Part shown: positions 9,852 through 21,592 of the stretch, piece after piece | Layout: each line of letters opens with the position of its first letter | How positions within the stretch are numbered: the stretch's first letter is position 1 | DNA from: Halicephalobus mephisto | Taxonomy: Eukaryota > Nematoda > Chromadorea > Rhabditida > Panagrolaimidae | DNA length: 64,000 nt | Assembly (NCBI GenBank): GCA_009193035.1 | Contig: SWDT01000228.1 | Coordinates: 1-64,000, forward strand | Direction: 5' to 3' | Notes under the pieces: generated by a model | The model's database searches: none | What the model saw: only the letters and a program-made list of their open reading frames with translations | Told to the model about the DNA's origin: nothing | Made by a program: the position numbers and the translations under genes

Positions 9852-12119
9852 AGCAGTTTTTGTGTTCGGGGAAGCGCCATGATCGAGAAGATAACGAACA
9901 ACATTATTGTGTCCTTGTTGAGCTGCTTGATGGAGTGGTGTGTATTGAGCATTTGTAACAGCAGATACATCAGCTCCATTTTCGATCAAAAATTTAACCA
10001 TATTTATCTGGCCAAAATGACAAGCAACATGAAGTGGAGTATATCCGGCTTTAGTTTGGGCATTGATATGAGCTCCATTTTTCAGAATTTCAGAAGCAAC
10101 TTCAACTCGGTCCTCTTGAGCACAAAGATGCATCGGAGTCAATCCGTTCTTGGCTTGGGCATTGACTTTGGAGCCGTTTTCGATCAACAAAGCCGCCATT
10201 TCTCTGTGACCTTCTTCTGAAGCCAGGTGCAATGGAGTAAATCCGGCTCGACTCTCGGCATTTGGATCAGCTTTGTACTGAAGCAAGAAACTAGCAATAT
10301 CCATTTGGTTCTTCTTAGCTGCAATATGAAGAGGAGTATATCCGTTCTTGGCAGTGGCTTGAGAGGAAGCTCCATTTTCCAACAACAACTGAGCAACCCG
10401 ATCGTTATTGTAATGAGCAGCGACGTGAAGAGGAGTCACTTGATTCTTGCCTTGGATGTCGACAGGAGTTCCATGTTCCAGAAGCAACTTAGCTACTTCG
10501 TAATTTCCATATTTGCATGCCAGATGAAGAGGAGTAAATCCTTTCTTAGTTAACAATTTTTTATCCGCTTTGTGATCAAGAAGGATCACTGCGACTTCTT
10601 CCTGACCTTCTTTGGCAGCAATGTGGAGAGGAGTATAGAGGTCCTTGGTGGCGGCGTTGGCGTTCGCTCCAGCTTGAAGAAGCAACATGCAAATGTCCGT
10701 GTTTCCTAGTCTGGAAGCGATGTGGAGAGGGGTTTGGAGTTCTCTGGCTTGAGCATCGACTTTAGCTCCATTTCTGACGAGAACTCTAACGATGTCCGTC
10801 TGATTCGCTCGAGCAGCAAGATGCAACGGGGTCTCTCCTCGGACTGTTTCGACATCCACATTAGCTCCTTGTTGGATTAAGTAGATGACAATGTTCGTAC
10901 ATCCCATGAAACTAGCAACATGTAATGGAGATAAACCAGATTCTGTCGTTGCTTCAATGGCTGCTTGGTACTTCAGAAGTAATTCGACGACTTTGATTCT
11001 GTTTTTTTTGCATGCTATATGGAGAGGAGTGAATCCGTTCAACGCCCTAGCATTTGGATCGGAATTTCTATCTAAAAGAAGCTTAGCAACACGGACATGT
11101 CCACAATGAGCAGCAACATGAAGTGGTGTCAAGTAATCTACAGTAACATCGTCGACATGAGCTCGATGGAAAAGAAGAATTCTCGCACATTCCACATGGT
11201 CTCCTTGAGCAGCCATATGAAGAGGAGCAAGACCATTTTTCGTTTTAGCAGCGATAGGAGCCCCTTTTTCCAACAGAAGATCGACGACTTGATCATGTCC
11301 AGATCTGGCAGCACAATGAAGTGGTGTTAGTAAATCCCGAGTTCTGCAATCAATGATCGCTCCATGAGCCAAAAGTAAAGCACAGAGATTAGTTCTGCCC
11401 CATTTGGCCGAGACATGAAGAGGACTGATGTTGTGTCTGGCTTGATAGTTCACTTTCGCACCTTTCTCGAGCAGTAAAGAAGCTACTGCTTCGTTACCGT
11501 AATGAGCCGCAATGTGAAGAGGAGTAAAACCACTCTTGGAAGTGACATCTGGGTTCTGCTCGTTCTGAAGTAGTAAATTTGCGGCTTTAATGTCGTCTTT
11601 CTTCGCCGCAATGTGCAAAGCTGGCAGTTTGACTTTACTAGTATTGTCGTTCTCTAACAGTAGAGCCACGATTCTGTCATGACCTTGTTGAAGAGCAACA
11701 GCCAACGGAGTAAATCCATCTTCCGTAGCTAAAGCTTGATTGGCACCGTTATGAAGCAAAAAAGAAACAACATTTTCGTGATTTTCCTGAGCAGCCATGT
11801 ACAGTGGCGTGAAACCGTTCAAGGACTGCGCATTAGGATTTGCTCCATTATCGACCAAAATAGCCACAATTACGTCTTGTCCTGCTAAAGAAGCAATATG
11901 AAGAGCTGTATTTCCTTTCCTCGTCGATGCATCCACCATCGCCCCTCGTCGAAGAAGTTCTCTGACGACTTCGTGATGACCTTCTTTGGAAGCCAGATGC
12001 AAGGCGTTAAGACCGTTGCTGTTGCAGGTGTTGATATCTGTTCCATTTCTGAGAAATTCCAGAACTTTCTCCAGTTGTCCCGCTCTGGCCGCTCTCAAAA
12101 ATGCCGCATTGTTGTTATT
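9852..12119 (-). CDS. unc-44: unc-44 ankyrin-repeat exon (membrane-binding domain)
   Basis: A single 2268-nt exon encoding about 23 tandem 33-residue ankyrin repeats, each with the G-(F/Y)-TPLH(L/I)A(A/S) and (V/L)-LLL-GA signatures (for example [20 protein letters not shown]). It starts [21 protein letters not shown] just after an AG at 12120-12121 and ends NTKTA at a gtaag donor. With the following exon the array reaches the 24 repeats typical of ankyrins. The repeats form a solenoid that binds membrane proteins (channels, adhesion molecules). The several plus-strand ORFs here arise only because the repeats are also open on the other strand. Confidence 0.96.
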
Positions 12120-12416
12120 CTAAAATTTTTCGAAATAAAATTTGATTTTTTATTTTTTTTAAACACAATGAAAGTCCTTTAATTTTGTGATTTTTGAATA
12201 TTTTTAAAACTTTTGTATTTAATCATAGAGAGCATATGGGGGTGCTATATCCCAATTCCGAAGTTTCTAGATTTATTTAGGATAGAATTCCGGAACATTG
12301 ATTTCAAAGTCGTACAAAATTACGAAATCATTTTTGCTCAAAAACAAAATTTTAGAATATTGTTGTTTTTGAAAATCTATGTCAAAAAAATTTCATAAGA
12401 AAGTTGATTTATGATT

Positions 12417-12785
12417 TTTTAAAAATAATAAAATTACAATTTAATTTTCCTAAATTACAAAAAATCAAATTTTTGAATTTTGAATCTCGGCTGGAAAGTT
12501 CTAAAATTCCCTTCGAGACTATTTTAGAAAAAGTTATTGCTTAATTTTTAAGAATAATAAAATTTAAATTTTCCTAAATTACAAAAAACCAAATTTTTGA
12601 ATTTTGAATCTCGGCTGGAAAGTTCTAAAATTCCCTTCGAGACTATTTTACGAAAATTAATTTTTAATTTTTAAGAATAATAAAATTTAAATTTAATTTT
12701 CCTAAATTACAAAAAACCGAGTTTTTGAATTTTGAATCTCGACTGAAAAGTTCTAAAATTCCCTTCGAGACTATTTTACAAAAAA
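12417..12785. repeat. Three tandem about-120-bp intronic repeats
   Basis: Each copy contains TTTTGAATCTCGGCTGGAAA, then GTTCTAAAATTCCCTTCGAG and ACTATTTTA, preceded by AATAATAAAATT...TTTCCTAAATTAC. The same family is at 22.95-23.45 kb in gei-8. Confidence 0.85.
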
Positions 12786-13239
12786 TTGATGATTTTTAGA
12801 ACAGTATGACCAGACAGATGCTATGTACAAGGTCAATTGAGTATCCCGATGGCCAGTCCGACAAAAAATGCACAAGTACATAAATTCATTTTTGATTTTT
12901 TTTGAAAAAGAATTTTATTGTTCATTTGATCTATGTGTGAAAAACTATACATTTCACAATTTTTGCGGTAAATCCTTTTCGAAAGTCGTTTTTCATGACC
13001 AAAAAAAACGCAATTTTCGACGATTTGAGGCAAAAAAAAAATCAATAAATAATCGTAACTTTCGACAATACATATGTAATGAAATTAAATCATTTTTTTT
13101 TATAAAAAATTTAAAATTGAAAATTTTCTGAATTTTTTAAAAACATTTAAAATTCGAAATTTTAAAAATTAAATTTTTTTGAAATTTTAAATTTCGAAAT
13201 TTTTTAATAAATTCTACAAAAACTAAGAAATTCTTTAAA

Positions 13240-13650
13240 GCTTTAAAATCCTCTAGTGGATTTTAGAAGACTAAAAAGCTTATATGAGCCTCTTAAAAAC
13301 TTCAGAATTGTTTAGTAGATTCTAGAAATTTATATGAGATTCTTAAAAAATTCAGAATCTTCCATAATCTTTTAAAAGGTTTTAAAAGGCTTAAAAAAGA
13401 TTCTCAAAAACTTCAAAATCTTCTAGTAGATTTTAGAAAATTCTAGAATCTTGAAATAAATTTTAGAAAACCCTAGAATTTTGAAATAAATTTTAGAAAA
13501 TTCTAAAATTTTGAAATAGATTTTAGAAAATCCTAGAATCCTCATAAAATCATGAACGACTTCAGAATCTTTTAGTAGATTTTAGAAAATCCTAGAATCT
13601 TGAAATAGATTTTAGAAAATTCTAGAAATTCCCACGATTCTTAGATTTCA
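13240..13650. repeat. Degenerate TCTAGAATCTT-type tandem repeat
   Basis: The word TTTTAGAAAA(T/C)(T/C)CTAGAAT with ATCTTGAAATA recurs roughly every 40-60 bp. It resembles the array at 2110-2640 and the AT-rich arrays at 33.05-33.25 kb and 36.75-37.3 kb. Confidence 0.65.
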
Positions 13651-14405
13651 GGATTTCCAACTAAATTCCGAAATCTTCCAGAATCATAAGATTTTTAAAA
13701 ATTTCCTAATTTTTCAAATGAATCTAGAAGACTAAAATCTTCTAATATACTCGTAAATCTTCCATAATCTTTCTTAGAGGATTTCAGAAATTTTCCATAA
13801 AAAAATTCAAAATTTCGAAATTTAAAAAAAATTTTAGAAAATTTTAAAAAATTCAAAAAAGTCGATTTCTATGTCACTATTTAAAACGATCAATTTTTAA
13901 CGTTTTTGTTTATACTGTAAATTTCGGCTTAAAATTCCGATTTTTGATCGAGAGATTCACATAAGCAAAAAATTTTAAAAACAAATTATTCGAAAAAATC
14001 TGAATTTTTGATTTATTTCGAACTTTATTCTCTGATAAAAAAATTAAAAATTATAATTTTTTAGTTTTTGAGATGTCGCGAAAGAACTGGCTCCCAGCAC
14101 GAAAATCCCTGAGACTCGGTAGTTGCCTCAGGCTGTACGACATTTGTTTCCTATTTTTTCCTTTTCAATCCTCACTAATTTCGAAATTTTTTTAAAATTA
14201 ATTTTTTTAACTGAAATATTAAATTAATTTAAATATTGAAAAATTAATATAAAAGTTAAATGAAATTTTGCAAAATAAAAAAAAACAAATGTCGCTGAGG
14301 TCCCGTTTCATGTTGTAGTTTTATTTATTCAAGTTTTGTATTATAAAAATTTCAAATAATAAATAGTCTGGCCATTTGATATTCTAGTTTTAGTGCTACA
14401 GTACT

Positions 14406-14427
14406 CTCAAACTTGGGCAATTAAACC
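14406..14427 (-). ncRNA. SL1-like sequence in unc-44 intron 1 (likely SL RNA pseudogene)
   Basis: On the minus strand the 22 bases read GGTTTAATTG followed by CCCAAGTTTGAG, one mismatch from the canonical nematode SL1 leader. It is followed by AGTACTGTAG, not by the GTAAA donor of SL RNA, and I see no Sm site downstream, so it is probably not a functional SL RNA gene. The bases upstream (GTTTATTGTAATC) match those upstream of a second SL-like sequence at 62814. Confidence 0.55.
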
Positions 14428-14483
14428 CGATTACAATAAACACAATATAAAATACAGAATAACACGATCGGTAGAATGTTATT

Positions 14484-14870
14484 CAGATTTTTAACAATTT
14501 CTCTAGATCAATGATATATCGTCATTCTGATCATATGGGTTTTTTAAGATTTTTAATAACTTCTCTAGATCAATGACGTCATAATTGTTTCAATCATATA
14601 TCGATTTTGTTAAGATTGTTAATAACTTCTATAGATTGGTGATATATCGTCATTTCTATCATATATGAAACATGTTAAGATTTTTAATAACTTCTTTAGA
14701 TTGGTGATATATCGTCATTTCTATCATATATGAAATGTGCTAAGATTTTTAATAACTTCTCTAGATTGGTGATATATCGTCATTTTTATCATATATGAAA
14801 CATGTTAAGATTTTTAATAACTTCTCTAGATCGATGATATATCGTTATTTTTATCATATATGGATAAATA
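14484..14870. repeat. 65-bp tandem array, about six copies
   Basis: Successive units contain AAGATTTTTAATAACTTCTC, TAGAT(T/C)(G/A)(G/A)TGATATATCGTC and ATTT(C/T)TATCATATATG. The period measured on the best copies is 65 bp. The array ends within 10 bp of the first-exon donor. Confidence 0.9.
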
Positions 14871-14880
14871 TGAAACTTAC

Positions 14881-14916
14881 CGAACTTGATTGACCTTGTG
14901 GATTTCCTTCAGCCAT
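14881..14916 (-). CDS. unc-44: unc-44 first coding exon
   Basis: ATG at 14916-14914 encodes MAEGNPQGQSSS and meets a perfect gtaag donor at 14880-14876. Phase 0 matches the exon beginning at 12119, giving ...[16 protein letters not shown], the expected UNC-44 N-terminus. It is too short for ORF-based calling. TTCGCAG lies two bases before the ATG and could be a trans-splice acceptor. Confidence 0.88.
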
Positions 14917-14940
14917 TTCTGCGAATATCCTAACTAACTA

Positions 14941-15720
14941 GACAATGAATTAGAATAAAATTATCCTCTGGCAATGATCGTTTTTCTTCCCGCAGAAATA
15001 GCAGCTTCACGCTGGCGTCAAATCAGAAGACGACGCAAAAGCGCTTTTGCTGTTTTTTAAATAACTGAAACAAACCTTTTGTCATTCAATATTTTAGACT
15101 CAATCACGACAAAGACAAACAAAATTGAGCTTTAGCTAACAAATCGAAACGTTTTCATATTTTGGGAGTTCCCATCAGACATAATTAAAAATAAATAAAA
15201 TTTAACAAAAGTAAAAATAAATCAATTTAAAAATGGACATTTGCCAATTAAAAATATGGAAATTGATTATTTTTATTTTAAAAATTACAAAAACTGGATT
15301 TTTAAAGAAAAAAATTTTTAAAAAAAATAATTTTATTTAAAAATTTTTAAAAAATAACTTTGTAGGAAAATTTAAATCGATTTTAAAAAATTTAAAATTG
15401 ATTTTTTCAAAAAAAAAAAAAAAGTGGATTTTTTTAGACTAAAACATAACATGGATTTTTTTGCAGATAAAAAATCCAAGCATTAGGAAATACTTTTTCG
15501 AAATTTCAAAATATAAAAAATCGAAAAAAAAATTTTAATAAAATTATCCGAAAATTTTAAAAAACTAAAAAAATCGAAAAAATGTTTTTTAATGAAATTG
15601 TTCGAAAATTTTAAAAAACTAAAAAAATCGAAAAAAAAAATTTTAATGAAATTATTTGAAAATTTCAAAACTAAAAAAATCGAAAAAATGTTTTTTAACG
15701 AAATTATCCGAAAATTCTGC
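14941..15720. other. AT-rich DNA upstream of unc-44
   Basis: The 5' flank of unc-44. A patch at 14975-15050 (TTCTTCCCGCAG, GACGACGCAAAAGCGC) is less AT-rich and could hold the promoter. The rest is A/T homopolymer-rich, including three near-copies of GAAATTATCCGAAAATTT-like sequence at 15490-15715. No gene is seen. Confidence 0.5.
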
Positions 15721-15724
15721 AAAA

Positions 15725-16045
15725 ATCGAGAAAAACTGGTCGCTTTGTGCCATTGCCCTAACTGGGTCCGTTCTTGCCGTCCAGGATTGGATCGATGCAG
15801 AAAACGAGAAACGCCTTATGTGCCGGACATTCAGTATACCCCAGAACTGCCGCTGTTTGTGGCAAAGCGGCGTCGAAGAGGAAAATTCGTTTTAACCCTC
15901 TGCGGACCTCCCCAGTGTGCGTTCATACGAGTCTTGCCTTCACTTGTGCGCCACCAAACCGGCCCTCTTTCGTTGTCATCGTTTCAACGAGGAAAGAGGG
16001 GCAAATAGAACCGCGTTTGTTGTTATTTGTGGCTTTCCTGTCCTC
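15725..16045. other. GC-richer island of unknown nature, open in several frames
   Basis: This 320-bp patch stands out against the AT-rich flank. All three plus frames stay open, so openness is no proof of coding. An imperfect hairpin sits at about 15963-16000 (CCCTCTTTCGTTG paired with CAACGAGGAAAGAGGG). It abuts a MITE copy on its right. I do not recognise any of the readings as protein. Confidence 0.4.
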
Positions 16046-16049
16046 AACT

Positions 16050-16706
16050 ATAGTTCGGCTGTACGACAGATGGCCCCCAGCGACAGTTGCTCCCCCTATT
16101 TCGTAAGATATAATGTCTTTCGTTTTTACAAATTCTTCGGTAGTTAAATTAATATCTTAGTTAAAAAAAATGAACTTAAAAAGAAAGAATTTCGAAATCA
16201 ACGCGAGTCAAAAGAGGAGTAACTGTCGCTGGGGAGGAGATATCAGGGAAGGAATAACTGTCAATAAAGAGGAAAAATGGCTGGGAAGAAAATATTAGTG
16301 ATGGTATCTGTCACTAGGGAGGAGGTATCAGTGGATAGTAACTATCAATAGGGAGGGAATATAATTGGGGAGGAAGTATTAGTGATGGTATCTGTCACTA
16401 GGGAGGAGGTATCAGTGGATAGTAACTATCAATAGGAAATATTAGTGGGGATATCTGTCATTGGGAAGTAACTCTCAGTGGAGGATATCTGTGAGGAGGA
16501 AATATCAGTAAGGGAATAACTATTAATACAGAAGAAATATAGCTGAGAAGGAAATAATAATGGAGGTATCTGCCACTGGGGACCAATTCTCCGTTGGGGG
16601 TAACTATCAATAAGGACCTATTACTGCCAAAGGCAACTATCAATAAGGACCTATTATTGCCGGGGGCAACTGCCGCTGGGGAGCAATTGTCGTGCAGTCA
16701 ATAATT
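16050..16706. mobile_element. MITE-like foldback element, copy 1
   Basis: The left end (CTGTACGACAGATGGCCCCC, then AGCGACAGTTGCTCCCC) is matched in inverted orientation by the right end (GGGGAGCAATTGTCGTGCAG). The interior carries the family block ATTTCGTAAGATATAATGTC and a run of short GGGGAGGA(G/A)(A/G)TATCAGT subrepeats. Two other copies lie at about 33925-34275 and 50430-50795. No coding capacity, so non-autonomous. Confidence 0.75.
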
Positions 16707-16739
16707 CTCGACAGATAAAACAGACAGTCTTTCCTCTTC

Positions 16740-17035
16740 GTTGATTTTTTAAAAATGAAAGACAGTCAGAAAAAAGAATTCTGTCTGGATGTCATGACTG
16801 ACCTCTATGTGACCAGAAAAGCCCGGAAAAGAACAAACATTCTTTTCGAGATTTAGACAATGAAAGACATTGATTCCATTTAGAAGACCGGCTGGGTGCC
16901 GATGGCACAATTGAAAGCTTAGACGGGTAGCTCTTCCATAAATATGTATCTCCCGAAAATTTCGAAGAAACAAATGCCGGAGGGAAAGTCCGAAATTCTG
17001 ACGATATTCTCAAGTCAGATAAATTCAAGAAATAA
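16740..17035. other. Isolated less AT-rich patch, unassigned
   Basis: Balanced base composition with minus-strand ORFs of 74 and 78 codons (words such as SEFRTFPPAFVSSKFSGDTYLW), no recognised domain and no clear splice partners. It could be an exon or element remnant. Confidence 0.25.
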
Positions 17036-17739
17036 AATTTAAATTCCGAACTTCAAAATAATAAAAAATTGAAAAAAAACAAGATTTTAAAAATTAAAAT
17101 TTATAAAAAAAGTAAAAAATTATTTATTTTCAAAAATAAAAAATTTTGAAAATTTAAATTTATTTAAAAATTGAAATCTCCAGATTTATGAAAAATTAAA
17201 ATAATTAATATTCATTGAAAAATAAAAATTAAAAAAATTGAATTAATATTTTTTTTCAAAAAAATAAAAATTTAAAAAACAATAAAGTTGAAAAAATAAA
17301 AATTCTAAAAGACTTCGAATTTAAAAATAATGAAAATTTACAAAATTAAATTAATATTTTTTTCAAAAAAATCAAAGAAAAATAAAAATTATTAAAATTC
17401 AAAAATTAAAATTATTAAAATTAAAAAATTCTTGAAAAAAAAAATTCAAAAATAAAAATTATTAAAATTCAAAAATTCTTGAAGAAAAAAATTCAAAAAT
17501 TTTTAAAAATTAAAATTCGAAAATTTTTAAAAATTAAAACCCACGAAAATAAATTAACACGTTGAACTCGCAAAAACTGTTAAAAATGAAGAATTTAGGG
17601 CAGAATAATAAAATTCTAAAAAATGAAATTTGAACGGAAAACGAGAGGTTGAAATTTGAGACAAGATGGAAATGTTGAACTTATTTTAGATTCATGTAAA
17701 AACGTTCCTTAGAAATTTTCTCAAGACCAGAGCTATCGA

Positions 17740-18215
17740 GCTTTCGAAATCTTCAATTTTCGAATTCGAATTAATTTGATTCAAGTTCGAATTTTCTGAT
17801 TTCCAAATTTGAACTAGTTCGATTCAAGTTCGAATCTCTAAATTTTCAAACTCAAACTAATTCAATTCAATTTCGAATTTTCTGATTTCCAAATTTGAAA
17901 TAGTTCGATTCGGGTTCGAATTTTTTGATTTTCGAATTCGAATTAATTTGATTCAAGTTCGAATTTTCTGATTTTCGGATTTGAACTAATTCGATTCGGA
18001 TTCAAACTTGTAAGTTTCCGAATTCAAACTAATTCGATTCAAGTTCGAATCCCTAAATTTTCGAACTCAAACTAATTCACTCCAGGTTCGAATTTTCTAA
18101 GTTTTCGAATTTGAACTAGTTCGATTCGGGTTCGAATTAATTTAATTCAGATTCGAACCCCTAAATTTCCGAATTCGAACTAGTTCGAAATCGATTCCAA
18201 AGTTCGAAAATTGAC
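17740..18215. repeat. TTCGAA-rich degenerate minisatellite
   Basis: About ten degenerate units of roughly 45 bp built from AAGTTCGAATTTTCTGATTT and GAACTAGTTCGATTC. Related words recur at about 41975-42090 and 50065-50150. Confidence 0.8.
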
Positions 18216-20470
18216 AGTTCCGCCTCAAGACAGCATTTTAAAAAATTGTCATGAAAATAGAGTTAATTATTGAGCAATTTCTGTTTGAAACAATTTTATA
18301 AAAAAATTTAAATTTTTACAATAATGATTTTGAAAAAAATGTTTAAAATTGAAATTTTTGTAAAAATAAAATTTTTAAAAATAATTAAAATTTTTAATTT
18401 TTCTGAAAATTACTGTTAAAGTAACTTTGTAAAAAAAGCATTTATTTTTAGAACAGTATGTTTTAAAAAAATATCTGAAATTTTGAATTTTAGACGTCTC
18501 CGGAAATTCGAGTTAAAACAATTTCCGAAAATTTCTATCGAGACAATTTCGAAAAAAACATTTTTAATTTTTATAAAAAATATTTAAAATTCAAAGTTTT
18601 CAAAAATTCTCTTCAAGACAATTTTGTAAAAACGTTTATTTTTATAAAAAATATAATTTCTAAAAAAATTAAAAATTAAAAATTCTGAATATTTTTAAAC
18701 ATTCGCTCTGAGACAATTTTATAGAAAAATTAATATATAATTTCAAAAAAAATTAAAAATTAAAAATTCCGAATATTTTTAAACATTCGTTTTAAAATAA
18801 TTTTATATAAAAAAATTTTTGCATAATTTCGAAAAAAAAATTAAAAATTTTGAATATTTTTAAATATTCGTTTTAGGACAATTTTATAGGAAAAATATAT
18901 AATTTTTATAACAATGTGATTTGAAGAGACCAGATAGGGCCCGGGAATGAAAACGAGCCGAACACTTGAATCAACGTTCGTGGCTAAAGTGCCCCTCTTA
19001 GTTGACGAGGCAACCAACAACACCCAGAACAAGCCTAACTTTCTTCTACATCAATAAATATTCGACAAACAATTTCTACAAAAGCTAAAAAAATCATAAA
19101 AAAAACAAACAATGATAAAAAAATAAAATAAAAAAATTTTCAAAGTTATTTAGTTTTCTAATTTTTAAAATTTTTTATTTTTTCTAAATTTTCTAATTTT
19201 TAAAATTTCAAAATTTTCTAAATTTTTTATTTTTTCTAAATTTTCTAATTTTTATTTTTTAAATTTTTCTAATTTTCTAAATTTTTTAAATTTTTAAAGA
19301 AAACCGTTCCTATTTGACAGATCAATTGATAAATTCGATCTGAAACGATCGCCAATTTAAATTATCGTCAGAATAGACATTGAAAAGTGAAAAAAGAAAA
19401 TTAAGAATCTGTCCTGGTCGCAGTTGCGTGAAAACGAAAAAAATAAAAATAAAAAAATTTGTTTCTTTGAGTCCCGTAGAACATTTGGTCGATTTATTTC
19501 GAAATTTAAAATTTAAAAGAAATTCAAAAAATTTTAGAAATTTAAAATTCAAAAAATTCGAAAATTTAAAAAAATTCAAAGTTTTTAAAAAATTTGAAAA
19601 TTCAAAAAATTTTAGGAATTTAATAATTAAAAAATATTAAAAATTCAAAAAATTCAAAGATTTTTAAAAATTTAAAAATTTAAAAATTCAAAAATTCAAA
19701 AATTCAAAAAATTCGAAAATTTAAAAAATTTTAGGAATTTAATAATTAAAAAATCCAAAAAATTCAAAGATTTTTAAAAATTTAAAAATTTAAAAATTTA
19801 AAAATTCAAAAATTCAAAAAATTCAAAATTTTAGAAAATTTTAAAATTTTAAATAAATTATTGTTACAAAATACCGTATAATTAAATTAATCACGGATAT
19901 TAATTCTCGAAAATGATTGACAGATAACGTAATCGGGATTCTCCAAATCTGGGTCAAATAATATTCAACAAAATTAATTTCTTTTATTTAAAAATATTTA
20001 ATTTTAATTTTTTTTATAATTTTATTTTTCAAAAATGTTTTAATTTAAAAAATAAATTATCTTTAAAAATCTTCGAGAAAAATTACAACCTTTATTAAAA
20101 ATTTTCCAAATTCAAAAAAAATTACAAAATTTAAATTCCAAAAATTAATAAAAATTAAATTTTAAAGAATTTATAAAAATTGAATAAAAAAAATTACTAA
20201 AATTAAGTTTTAAAGAATTTATAAAAATTAAATAAAAAAAATTATAAAAATTAAATTTAAAAAAATTACAAAAATTAAGTTTTAAAGAATTTATAAAAAT
20301 TGAATACAAAAAATTACAAAAATTGAATTGTAAAAAATTACAAAAATTAAGTTTTAAAGAATTTATAAAAATTGAATACAGAACATTTATAAAAATTGAA
20401 TACAAAAAATTTTTATATCGAGTAATTGGAATTTCGGATATTTGGAGAAAAAGCTCATTTTTAGTATTAA
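18216..20470. other. AT-rich low-complexity intergenic DNA
   Basis: Mostly A/T homopolymer-rich short tandem sequence, including an (A)n-TTTAAAAATT array at 19.5-19.86 kb and AATTTATAAAAATTGAAT-type units at 20.15-20.42 kb. One less AT-rich patch at 18915-19030 resembles, on the minus strand, the tRNA-like head near 34.4 kb. No gene seen. Confidence 0.6.
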
Positions 20471-20477
20471 TGGACAT

Positions 20478-20663
20478 TTAGCCTGAGGTCGGGTTCTTGT
20501 CATGACACAGCTCGAGTTTATAGCAAATCGATCTAGAGGTCATCAGAGGGTTATGAGCTTGAAGATAAATATCCTGCAGATAAATGTCAAGTGTAGACTG
20601 GCAAGTCAGAAAGTACTGAGCATAGTGCTTACAAGTTATGATCATTGCTGCGTATACTTCGTC
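20478..20663 (-). CDS. Saposin-like secreted protein, exon 3
   Basis: A 62-codon terminal exon with acceptor tttttag, in phase with exon 2. It encodes the second half of a saposin B fold: DEVYAAMIITCKHYAQYF, LTC, an amphipathic middle, then SICYKLELC and a stop after NPTSG. Its four cysteines complete the six-cysteine pattern begun in exon 2. Such proteins in nematodes (saposin-like / caenopore family) are secreted, act on lipids or membranes, and are often gut-expressed defence proteins; the exact activity here is inferred from the family only. Confidence 0.88.
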   Translation of the reverse strand, partial: DEVYAAMIITCKHYAQYFLTCQSTLDIYLQDIYLQAHNPLMTSRSICYKLELCHDKNPTSG

Positions 20664-20739
20664 CTAAAAATTGAATTTTGCGACATTTGTTTTTGACATT
20701 TGTGTCCCAAAAATTTATGTTTCAAATTCCAAGGTTAAA

Positions 20740-21130
20740 ATTGGAGAAATTAATTTCCAGAATTTAGGATTCTGAAAATTGATTCCTGATTCCAGATTCA
20801 GAATCCAGGGGTCTGATTACGTCATTTTTAATACTTTTTGTTCAATTTTTAATACTTTTTAAAATTCAATTTTAGAAATATTAAAAAATAAAGAATTTAA
20901 AAATTCAAACTAGCCTTCAGAATCCAGGATTCTGAGGATCAATTTTCGTTTCTGATTCCAGATTCAGAATCTAAGGGTCTGATTACGTCATTTTTAAAGA
21001 TATTCGAAAATTCCAAAGTCAAAATTGAAGATTAGTTTTTGTGATTTAGGATTCTGGATATCGATTTCTGATTCCAGATTCAGAATCTACGGATCTGATT
21101 ACGTCATTTTTGATACTTTTTGTTCAATTT
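20740..21130 (-). repeat. TTACGTCA-bearing tandem repeat in the saposin-gene intron
   Basis: Three to four units of about 110-130 bp containing GATTCCAGATTCAGAATCTA and GGTCTGATTACGTCATTTTT. The same family occupies the vWA-ZP gene intron at 40.15-40.62 kb. Confidence 0.85.
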
Positions 21131-21439
21131 TAAAAACATCCAAAATTGTATCTCATGACTTCACAAAAAATTAAAAATTTAGGTTTTTGAAATTCTATAT
21201 AAAAATTTAATTTCCGAAAAATTTTCAAATTAATATGATTAAAATTGAAACATAAATATTTGAGAAACAAGTATCACATAATCAAATTTTAAAATTAAAA
21301 ATAAAAAATTTAAAATAGAAAATAGAAAATTTAAAATTAAAAGTAAAAGTTAAAAATTTTAAATAGAAAATTTTAAATAAAAAGTAAAAAATTTTAAATT
21401 AAAAATAGAAAAGTGAAAAGTAAAAAATAAAAAACTGAC

Positions 21440-21549
21440 GACTGAAGCGCTGGGATTCGAGCGAATGTAGTTCGCAGCGTCGACGCAGATCGTGCAGGCG
21501 ATGTCGTCGAGTCTTGACGGGATATTCCCTATTGTTCTCGATTCCCAAC
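21440..21549 (-). CDS. Saposin-like secreted protein, exon 2
   Basis: A 110-nt exon with acceptor ttatctag and donor gtcagt. It reads WESRTIGNIPSRLDDIACTI CVDAANYIRSNPSASV (two pieces shown). The CxxC in helix 1 is the saposin B hallmark. It takes the split glycine codon g|gt from exon 1 and ends in phase 0. Confidence 0.88.
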
Positions 21550-21592
21550 CTAGATAAACAATTAAATATATATTTAAACATATAAAAATTAC

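Larger units (their letters stand above)
12120..14880 (-). other. unc-44 intron 1 (2.76 kb, repeat-rich)
   Basis: Non-coding sequence between the 12-codon first exon and the ankyrin-repeat exon. It holds three about-120-bp tandem copies (12.42-12.79 kb), a degenerate 40-50-bp array rich in TTTTAGAAAATTCTAGAAT (13.24-13.65 kb), an SL1-like sequence (14.41 kb) and a 65-bp tandem array (14.48-14.87 kb), each listed separately. Confidence 0.85.

Noticed and set aside
9879..11330. Series of plus-strand ORFs
   Set aside because: They are shadows of the ankyrin-repeat exon; periodic repeats keep the opposite strand open.
12833..13131. ORFs on both strands in unc-44 intron 1
   Set aside because: AT-rich, homopolymer-driven, no splice context.
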